10,662 bases of DNA from Alphaproteobacteria bacterium. GTDB taxonomy: Bacteria; Pseudomonadota; Alphaproteobacteria; UBA2136; UBA6156. The DNA lies in the NCBI GenBank assembly GCA_027489415.1, contig JAIXZU010000040.1:1-10662 (forward strand), written 5' to 3'. Positions 6,487-10,662 of the stretch are shown in pieces. Within the stretch, counting starts at the first letter, position 1, and each line of letters starts with the position of its first letter. Below the pieces are notes generated by a model. That model saw only the letters and a program-made list of their open reading frames with translations, ran no database searches and was not told the origin of the DNA. A program made the translations under genes and the position numbers.

Positions 6487-7752
6487 ATGCAGAAGTTTTT
6501 CAATGATGGGCTGGCCGTTGGTGACCCGCTGGTACATGCCATTACCGCCAAGGAATTGGGACGCCAGCAAAAGGGAATCGAGCTGATTGCCAGTGAAAAC
6601 TACACTAGCAAAGCCGTGATGGAAGCCCAAGGCAATGTGATGACCAACAAGTACGCCGAGGGTTACCCGGGTAAGCGGTATTACGGTGGTTGCTGGGCGG
6701 TGGATGAAGTTGAAAGCCTTGCGATTGAACGCGCAAAGGCGTTGTTCGGTGCCGAGTATGTGAACGTGCAGCCGCATAGTGGCAGCCAGGCGAACCAAGC
6801 AGTGTTTTTAGCCCTTTTGCAGCCCGGTGATACCCTGCTTGGCCTGCGCCTTGACCAAGGTGGACACCTGACCCACGGCAGCCCTGTGAACATGAGTGGC
6901 AAGTGGTTCAAGGCCGAGTTTTATGGCCTGCTGAAGGATGGTGAGACGATTGATTACGAAGGTTTGGAAGCCAAGGCGCGCGAGCTGAAGCCGAAGATTA
7001 TCACGGCCGGTGCGAGTGCTTACCCGCGGATTATCGATTTTGAGCGCATGGCGAAGATTGCCAAGGAAGTTGGGGCCTATTTCATGGCGGATATTGCGCA
7101 TATTGCCGGTTTGGTGGCCACTGGGGCACACCCGAGCCCGATGCCTTATGCGGATGTGGTGACCACCACTACGCACAAGACCCTGCGCGGGCCACGGGGC
7201 GGGTTGATTATGACCAACAACCCCGAGCTTGGTAAGAAGTTCAATAGTGCGGTCTTCCCCGGATTGCAGGGTGGGCCGCTGATGCACGTGATTGCCGGTA
7301 AGGCGGTGGCGTTTGGCGAGGCGCTGCGGCCGGAGTTCAAGGTGTACATCAATAACGTTGTTACCAACTGCCGTGCGATGGGGGATGCGTTGACGGAGGC
7401 TGGGTTGCGTTTGGTGAGTGGCGGGACGGACAATCACCTAGCTGTAGTAGACCTGCGCCCTTACGGCTTGACCGGAGATGTGGCGGAGAAGGCCTTGGAA
7501 GAGGCCGGACTGACCACCAACAAGAACATGGTGCCTTATGATGACCAGCCGCCGGCCAAGACGTCCGGTATTCGGGTGGGGAGTGCTGCGGGGACGACGC
7601 GCGGGTTCAGCGAAGTGGAATTCAAGCAGATTGGGACCTGGATTGGTGAGGTGCTGGCTGCGGTGCGCGATGGCAAGCAGGAAGAGGTAATTGTAAAGGT
7701 GAGGGGTGAGGTTGAAGAACTTTGTGCTCGCTTCCCGATTTACGGAGCCTGA
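6487..7752 (+). CDS. glyA: Serine hydroxymethyltransferase
   Basis: A 421-aa PLP enzyme that interconverts serine and glycine while loading one-carbon units on tetrahydrofolate; cytoplasmic. Family marks: IASENYTSKAVMEAQG (34-49), TNKYAEGYPGKRYYGG (53-68), HSGSQAN (97-103), HLTHG (127-131), Asp201 and His204 in ADIAHIAGLV, the PLP Lys231 in TTTTHKTLRGPRGG, and Arg in VGSAAGTTRGF near residue 370. All catalytic residues are present and the length is typical. The ribosome site is weak (AGAAAG before ATG 6487), but family similarity runs to the N-terminus, so this start is kept. In alphaproteobacteria glyA is usually directly followed by nrdR; here two minus-strand genes separate them. Palindromic element copy 3 begins 11 bases after the stop. 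Confidence 0.97.
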   Translation: MQKFFNDGLAVGDPLVHAITAKELGRQQKGIELIASENYTSKAVMEAQGNVMTNKYAEGYPGKRYYGGCWAVDEVESLAIERAKALFGAEYVNVQPHSGSQANQAVFLALLQPGDTLLGLRLDQGGHLTHGSPVNMSGKWFKAEFYGLLKDGETIDYEGLEAKARELKPKIITAGASAYPRIIDFERMAKIAKEVGAYFMADIAHIAGLVATGAHPSPMPYADVVTTTTHKTLRGPRGGLIMTNNPELGKKFNSAVFPGLQGGPLMHVIAGKAVAFGEALRPEFKVYINNVVTNCRAMGDALTEAGLRLVSGGTDNHLAVVDLRPYGLTGDVAEKALEEAGLTTNKNMVPYDDQPPAKTSGIRVGSAAGTTRGFSEVEFKQIGTWIGEVLAAVRDGKQEEVIVKVRGEVEELCARFPIYGA

Positions 7753-7763
7753 TTTCTGGTGCG

Positions 7764-7859
7764 GGCTAAAACACTCCCCAGTTGGTTTTTGGTGGGTCTG
7801 AAATACTTCCAGTGTATTCGGCGCCCCACCAAAAACCAACTGGATGAGCGTTTATAGCC
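7764..7859 (+). repeat. Palindromic element copy 3 (96 nt)
   Basis: Outer arms GGCTAAAACACTC (7764-7776) and GAGCGTTTATAGCC (7846-7859) pair, with a bulge at A7854 and one mismatch. The long arms 7778-7796 and 7825-7843 pair perfectly over 19 bp. The apex 7799-7822 is identical to copy 1 except for three adjacent loop bases. The arm sequences differ from copy 1, but the changes compensate on the opposite side. Confidence 0.92.
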
Positions 7860-7895
7860 TCGCGCGTGCAGTTCCTAAATGCCTTATTAAAACTT

Positions 7896-7923
7896 AAAGC
7901 CCGGCCTTGCGGCCGGGCTTTTT
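7896..7923. terminator. Bidirectional intrinsic terminator (glyA / 7932 gene)
   Basis: AAAGCCCGGCC-TTGC-GGCCGGGCTTT is a perfect 11-bp hairpin followed by T on the plus strand. On the minus strand it lies 8 bases past the stop of the gene at 7932-8351 and is also followed by a T-rich stretch. It serves both convergent genes. Confidence 0.92.
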
Positions 7924-7931
7924 GGTGTGGG

Positions 7932-8351
7932 TTAGAGGGCGTAGCCTGCGATGCCGCGGCCGACCTTGGAGAATGTGGCATGCTCGAAGGGGTGGCGGTG
8001 GCGGCCGATGTTGGCGTAGTCGAAATACTTCGGGATCGAGTATTCCTGCAGGCGTACCGAGAGGTTTTCCCGGATGATGATGACGGGGCGTTGGAAGACC
8101 AGCAGGGCTTCGGTTTCCCAGCCGACGGGGAGATTGTCTTTCTCGTGGAGCAGGAACAGGGCTTTGTTGACCCAACTGACGTCGACGTTGCGTAGGCGGT
8201 CGAGGTGCTTTTCATCGACGACGTTCGGTGATGGGACCTGGCTGGGGAACGGTTCGCCCATGACTTTCAGAAAGTTGCGGTAAGTGTTGGAAGGGTAGAG
8301 TTTGGAGGAGATGTAGAAGTCGCTGAAATAAACGCGGGATTGCTCCGACAT
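7932..8351 (-). CDS. Orphan protein of unknown function (139 aa)
   Basis: I do not recognise a family. The protein is soluble, with aromatic and charged residues throughout and no signal peptide or membrane helix. The middle is strand-rich (EALLVFQRPVIIIRENLSVRL, about 81-101), and the C-terminal part has a His/Arg cluster (IGRHRHPFEH, 115-124) that could bind metal or nucleic acid; that is speculation. ATG 8351 is chosen because AAGAGG lies about 7 bases upstream. The frame extends to TTG 8369, but that would place the ribosome site inside the gene. It has its own promoter (8407-8435), a leader with a hairpin, and a terminator at 7896. Similar in layout to the 55-aa gene upstream on the same strand, it is independently transcribed. 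Confidence 0.75.
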   Translation of the reverse strand: MSEQSRVYFSDFYISSKLYPSNTYRNFLKVMGEPFPSQVPSPNVVDEKHLDRLRNVDVSWVNKALFLLHEKDNLPVGWETEALLVFQRPVIIIRENLSVRLQEYSIPKYFDYANIGRHRHPFEHATFSKVGRGIAGYAL

Positions 8352-8374
8352 ATGGGGCCTCTTTTTCAAACGGG

Positions 8375-8393
8375 GCGCGGCGGGATGCCGCGC
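8375..8393 (-). promoter_or_regulatory. 5' leader hairpin of the 139-aa gene
   Basis: GCGCGGC and GCCGCGC (7 bp, perfect) enclose a 5-nt loop, inside a leader of about 49 nt (predicted start near 8400, start codon at 8351). It lacks a following T-run, so it is not a normal terminator. It could affect mRNA stability or translation. Confidence 0.4.
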
Positions 8394-8406
8394 TTATGGG
8401 TGGATT

Positions 8407-8435
8407 TGTATACTTTTAAATAAAATGTATGACAA
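8407..8435 (-). promoter_or_regulatory. Sigma70-type promoter of the 139-aa gene
   Basis: On the minus strand: TTGTCA (8435-8430), a 17-bp spacer, then TATACA (8412-8407). It is a near-consensus match with optimal spacing, located between the terminator of the upstream gene and the start at 8351. Confidence 0.7.
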
Positions 8436-8449
8436 GAGGGGTAGGATTT

Positions 8450-8474
8450 AAAAAAGCCCCGGAGGGCGGGGGCT
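8450..8474 (-). terminator. Intrinsic terminator of the 55-aa gene
   Basis: Read on the minus strand: AGCCCC, 8-nt loop, GGGGCT, then a T-run. It starts two bases after the stop codon of the minus-strand ORF at 8477-8644, which supports that small ORF being a real gene. Confidence 0.82.
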
Positions 8475-8476
8475 TG

Positions 8477-8644
8477 TTATTTGGCACGCGGTTTTCGTTT
8501 GGGTTTTTTGGTGGTGGGTGCATGAAAGAGCTGGGACGTGGTGTGGCGCGGATGGCGGCGCGGGGAGGGGGAAAGCACGCTCTCGGTCAGTTTATGGGCG
8601 AGTTGGAGGGTGCTGTGCAGAAGGCTGTTTGTTGTGCGTTTCAT
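8477..8644 (-). CDS. Small basic protein, 55 aa, leaderless mRNA predicted
   Basis: A short ORF from ATG 8644 to TAA. The protein begins MKRTTNSLLHSTLQLAHKL, is rich in Ser, Thr, His, Arg and Pro, and ends in a strongly basic tail (TTKKPKRKPRAK). Very few residues are acidic, so it should be very basic and may bind nucleic acid or ribosomes; no family is recognised. No Shine-Dalgarno sequence precedes the ATG. Instead TTGAAA and CATAAT with a 17-bp spacer sit so that transcription would begin at or within a base of the A of ATG. A terminator follows the stop by two bases. Promoter, ORF and terminator fit together, which argues for a real gene. A plus-strand frame over the same DNA (8429-8650) has no such signals. 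Confidence 0.6.
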   Translation of the reverse strand: MKRTTNSLLHSTLQLAHKLTESVLSPSPRRHPRHTTSQLFHAPTTKKPKRKPRAK

Positions 8645-8650
8645 AGCTAG

Positions 8651-8679
8651 ATTATGGGGTGGGGGAGGGGGATTTTCAA
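8651..8679 (-). promoter_or_regulatory. Promoter of the 55-aa gene
   Basis: Minus strand: TTGAAA (8679-8674), a 17-bp C-rich spacer, CATAAT (8656-8651), then six bases to ATG 8644. The spacing predicts a transcript starting at the start codon. Confidence 0.6.
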
Positions 8680-8770
8680 GGGCGCGGCAAGTGTGGCGTA
8701 GCGGCTATAGGGGGTAGTATATTTTGTGGGAGGGCTGGACTTTTTATGAAACTTCCACCACTTATTGGGT

Positions 8771-9211
8771 ATGAAGTGCCCATTTTGCTCCCATGACGAT
8801 ACGCAGGTGAAGGATAGTCGGCCTTCCGATGATGGGCGGACGATTCGGCGGCGGCGGGAATGCCCTAGCTGTGGTAGGCGGTTCACGACGTTTGAGCGGT
8901 TTCAGGTTCAGCAGGTTGTTGTTGTGAAGCGCGATGGGCGCAAGGAGCTGTTTGACCGCGAAAAACTGATGAAAAGCTTGCTGACCGCGCTTAGAAAGCG
9001 GCCGGTGACGCAGCAGCAGATTTCCCAGATGGCCAGCGACATTGAGCACATGCTGACCGAAAACGGCCGCAGCGAAGTGGCCAGCCAAGAGGTGGGGGAT
9101 GCCGCACTGGTGGCGCTGAAAGGCATCGACTTTATCGGCTACTTGCGTTATGCGAGCGTTTACCACGAGTTTACGGGACCGGAAGACGTGACCAAGCTCA
9201 TTAATAATTAG
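8771..9211 (+). CDS. nrdR: Transcriptional repressor NrdR
   Basis: A 146-aa zinc-finger/ATP-cone repressor that senses ATP/dATP and represses ribonucleotide reductase genes. The zinc ribbon has Cys3, Cys6, Cys31 and Cys34 (MKCPFCSHDDTQVKDSR and CPSCGRRFTTFER), with the RRRREC stretch between. The ATP-cone spans about 47-137 (VVVKRDGRKELFDREKL ... GYLRYASVYHEF). The length is typical. The start is ATG 8771 because the family begins M-(R/K)-CPFC. TTG 8765 is in frame, but a stop lies at 8747. There is no clear Shine-Dalgarno sequence; a 16-codon ORF beginning at 8746 overlaps the start in another frame. The next gene, nusB, follows after a heptamer array. I saw no paired NrdR boxes upstream. 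Confidence 0.95.
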   Translation: MKCPFCSHDDTQVKDSRPSDDGRTIRRRRECPSCGRRFTTFERFQVQQVVVVKRDGRKELFDREKLMKSLLTALRKRPVTQQQISQMASDIEHMLTENGRSEVASQEVGDAALVALKGIDFIGYLRYASVYHEFTGPEDVTKLINN

Positions 9212-9244
9212 TGATCAGTGATCAGTGATCTGTTATCAGTGATC
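9210..9244 (+). repeat. Heptamer repeat array B (AGTGATC units)
   Basis: Five 7-bp units: AGTGATC three times, TGTTATC, AGTGATC, followed by AGGGAGAG. The first unit's AG is the end of the nrdR stop codon TAG. As in array A, the GTTATC variant is the penultimate unit and the array ends in the ribosome site of the next gene. Confidence 0.92.
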
Positions 9245-9257
9245 AGGGAGAGATATT

Positions 9258-9746
9258 TTGACTAACGACTTTGTGAGTGAGTTTGATTGGGATGGGGGAG
9301 ATGATGCCTTCCCGCCCGAAAATACGGGATTGACCGGTGACAGCCGCACCGAGGCGCGTTTGTGCGCGGTGCAGGGGCTATACCAAGCGCTGGTGATGCC
9401 CAAAGATGCGCGTGATGTGGCCGGTGAATTTGAAGCCAAGCTTGGGCGCAGAAAGGCTGATAAGAAGCTTTTCCGGGCCATTATGAACGAGGCCGGTGAG
9501 GGCACCGAGCGCTTTAAACTGATGCTGGAAGCCGAACTTCAGGAAGGCTGGGAGTGGAACCGTGTTGACCCCGTGCTGCGCGCGCTGGCGTGGGCCGGAG
9601 CGGCGGAACTGACCGCCAACCCCGAGGTGCCGGTGGCAGTATTGGTGAACGAATACCTGAATATTTCCAAGGCCTTTGTGGCGCCGGACGAGGTGAGTTA
9701 TTTGCACCGGACGCTCGATTCCGTAGCCAAAAAAGTGCGGGGTTAA
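9258..9746 (+). CDS. nusB: Transcription antitermination factor NusB
   Basis: A 162-aa all-helical protein that, with NusE/S10, binds boxA RNA and promotes antitermination of rRNA transcription. The family core begins at SRTEARLCAVQGLYQAL (29-45). Later marks are LFRAIMNEA (71-79), DPVLRALAWAGAAELTA (104-120), VPVAVLVNEYLNISKAF (124-140) and LHRTLDSVAKKVRG (149-162). The first 28 residues are an acidic, Gly/Asp-rich extension not present in E. coli NusB. The start is TTG 9258, with GGGAGAG about 6 bases upstream at the end of array B; no ATG lies between it and the conserved core. Linkage to nrdR fits alphaproteobacteria, but the riboflavin genes usually between them are absent here. A terminator follows at 9761. 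Confidence 0.92.
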   Translation: MTNDFVSEFDWDGGDDAFPPENTGLTGDSRTEARLCAVQGLYQALVMPKDARDVAGEFEAKLGRRKADKKLFRAIMNEAGEGTERFKLMLEAELQEGWEWNRVDPVLRALAWAGAAELTANPEVPVAVLVNEYLNISKAFVAPDEVSYLHRTLDSVAKKVRG

Positions 9747-9760
9747 GAGGGAGTGAGAGA

Positions 9761-9780
9761 GGGGCTGCGGCCCCTTTTTT
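9761..9780 (+). terminator. Intrinsic terminator after nusB
   Basis: GGGGC-TGCG-GCCCC hairpin followed by six T, 14 bases after the nusB stop. Confidence 0.87.
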
Positions 9781-9907
9781 GCTGGGGTGCTTATTCCTAT
9801 ATGTTGTGGTGTGAATGAATGCGTTTTTGCAGGTTTTGCGGGGCATGGTTGGCTGTGAAAGCGGATTTTTGTTTTCCCTTGATGGTAAATGTAAGGAAGG
9901 TGGGTGG

Positions 9908-9946
9908 TAAGTGATTGGGTGAGTGCGTGTTTAAGTGATTGGGTGA
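9908..9946 (+). repeat. Two direct copies of TAAGTGATTGGGTGA
   Basis: The 15-mer occurs at 9908-9922 and 9932-9946, a 24-bp period, in the G/T-rich spacer 9781-10079. A related form (TAAGTGGC then TGATTGGGTGA) is at 3433-3451. The rest of this spacer holds the hairpin at 10003 and no clear promoter or gene. Confidence 0.7.
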
Positions 9947-10002
9947 GGGGGTTTTTGGCGTTTTCTCTTGTTTTTTCATGATTTTAAGTTGTTTGGCATT
10001 TG

Positions 10003-10025
10003 GTTCCGCGATTTTTTGGCGGAAC
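10003..10025. promoter_or_regulatory. 7-bp inverted repeat upstream of the BOF gene
   Basis: GTTCCGC (10003-10009) and GCGGAAC (10019-10025) enclose GATTTTTTG. There is no T-run after it, so it is not a terminator on the plus strand. It lies 54 bases before the start at 10080, so it may be an operator or a leader hairpin. Confidence 0.4.
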
Positions 10026-10079
10026 AGAGCGGCGGTTTGCCGGTTGGCTAGGTGTAACCAAACAAGGAGAACCCAAACA

Positions 10080-10535
10080 ATGACCAAGGTTTATAAGACT
10101 TTCACCTTCGCTGCGATGGCGGCAACCATGCTGGCCAGTGCGGCTGTTGCGCAGAACGCCGTGCAGACCACCACCACCCGTGCCGTGGAGACCCAGCAGG
10201 CCGAGCCCGATGGCAGCATGAGCGTAACCCGTGAGGTGGCGACCGAGACCATGACCAAGCCTGCCGTGAGCATTGCCACCCACACCGCGCAGACCATCAT
10301 GGCCAGCCCGAAAGACGGTGCCAACGTGACCCTGATTGGAACCATTGGGGCCAAGGTTGGTGACGAGAGCTATGTGTTTACCGACCGCACCGGTGCGATT
10401 CAGGTGGAGATTGACAGCGAAGACATGCCCGCCGGTATGCAGGTAGGCCAGATGGTGCGCATTGATGGCGAGATTGATACCCACTGGTTCAGCCGCGGGG
10501 TTGAGGTGGATGTTGAGCGGGTCACTCTTATTTAG
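10080..10535 (+). CDS. Exported BOF (YgiW/YdeI-type) OB-fold protein
   Basis: A 151-aa secreted protein. Residues 1-24 form a signal peptide (basic start, hydrophobic core, cleavage after AAVA before Gln25), so it should be periplasmic. Residues 25-73 are a Thr-rich linker. Residues about 74-150 match the bacterial OB-fold (BOF, formerly DUF388) pattern: NVTLIGTIGAKVGDESYVF, DRTGAIQVEID, and GQMVRIDGEID, ending VEVDVERVTLI. E. coli YgiW and YdeI of this family are linked to oxidative, metal or peptide stress; the exact role here is unknown. The start at 10080 is set by AAGGAG 10 bases upstream and by the signal peptide; the frame extends further upstream without support. It is a single gene with a heptamer repeat and a terminator downstream. 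Confidence 0.82.
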   Translation: MTKVYKTFTFAAMAATMLASAAVAQNAVQTTTTRAVETQQAEPDGSMSVTREVATETMTKPAVSIATHTAQTIMASPKDGANVTLIGTIGAKVGDESYVFTDRTGAIQVEIDSEDMPAGMQVGQMVRIDGEIDTHWFSRGVEVDVERVTLI

Positions 10536-10547
10536 TGATCAGTGATC
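10534..10547 (+). repeat. Heptamer repeat array C (two AGTGATC units)
   Basis: Two AGTGATC units followed by AGGG. The first AG is the end of the TAG stop codon of the preceding gene, exactly as in array B. It lies between the stop and the terminator at 10554. Confidence 0.82.
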
Positions 10548-10553
10548 AGGGAA

Positions 10554-10578
10554 GGGGCTTCTTGGAGGCCCCTTTTTT
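10554..10578 (+). terminator. Intrinsic terminator after the BOF gene
   Basis: GGGGCTTC-TTG-GAGGCCCC hairpin (one G-T pair) followed by six T, 18 bases after the stop. Confidence 0.87.
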
Positions 10579-10662
10579 GGGGCTTCGATTTACGGGCAGT
10601 GCTTTGTAGCGGTAGGGGTTGCGCCGCCACGGTGCTTTTCACCACCAATACAATTTTTGAGC
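10579..10662. other. Unassigned right end
   Basis: 84 bases with no identified feature. One minus-strand frame is open from the window edge to a TAA near 10591 and could be the end of a convergent gene, but about 22 codons are too few to judge. Confidence 0.3.

Noticed and set aside
8429..8650. Plus-strand 73-codon frame
   Set aside because: It runs through a hairpin that is a terminator for the opposite strand, has no ribosome site, and overlaps the better supported minus-strand 55-aa gene.
8715..8732. AGTATATTTTGT before nrdR as an NrdR box
   Set aside because: Only a loose half-match, no second box at the usual spacing, and no nrd structural gene here.
1615..9244. Heptamer arrays as CRISPR or replication iterons
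   Set aside because: The units are 7 bp with no spacers, arrays are very short, and no cas, rep or dnaA gene is near.
10579..10662. tRNA or gene end at the right edge
   Set aside because: CACCACCA appears, but no acceptor stem or T-arm pairs with it; the open minus-strand frame is too short to judge.

Overview
The window looks like chromosomal DNA from an alphaproteobacterium. The grounds are a YdcH/DUF465 protein, a short twin-transmembrane (HIG1-like) protein, an adrenodoxin-type ferredoxin, a GGDEF-EAL protein, and glyA followed by nrdR and nusB. Coding DNA is moderately GC-rich; the spacers are AT-rich or G/T-rich. The genus cannot be fixed from sequence alone. No phage, transposase, CRISPR array, tRNA or rRNA was seen.

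Layout. 1-1029: 3' part of a GGDEF-EAL cyclic-di-GMP protein, entering from the left. 1066-1610: a minus-strand two-helix membrane protein, divergent from a plus-strand [2Fe-2S] ferredoxin. 1663-3228: a 521-aa protein with GH3-like (ANL adenylating) features but degenerate nucleotide motifs. 3604-3825: ydcH-like. 4072-5391: murA (peptidoglycan precursor synthesis). 5725-6252: an orphan gene flanked by terminators. 6487-7752: glyA (one-carbon metabolism). 7932-8644: two minus-strand orphan genes, each with its own promoter and terminator; the upstream one is a 55-aa basic protein apparently made from a leaderless mRNA. 8771-9746: nrdR (ribonucleotide reductase repressor) and nusB (antitermination factor). 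10080-10535: a secreted BOF/YgiW-like OB-fold protein.

The most distinctive content is in the spacers. (1) A palindromic element of 90-96 nt occurs three times (3252-3347, 3851-3940, 7764-7859), always on the same strand, always between the stop codon of a plus-strand gene and that gene's intrinsic terminator. Two copies have exactly the same length and a conserved 24-nt apex, while their long arms differ by five compensatory base-pair changes plus one mismatch that became a pair. (2) A 7-bp tandem repeat, AGTGATC, occurs at 1615, 9210 and 10534, directly after stop codons; twice it runs into the Shine-Dalgarno sequence of the next gene. (3) A looser TAAGTG...GATTGGGTGA motif recurs in two G/T-rich spacers.

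Most genes are single transcription units bounded by clear intrinsic terminators. The likely co-transcribed pairs are ferredoxin with the GH3-like gene, and nrdR with nusB; both pairs are joined by a heptamer array. The housekeeping genes do not form one pathway, and no multi-gene defence or secretion system is visible.
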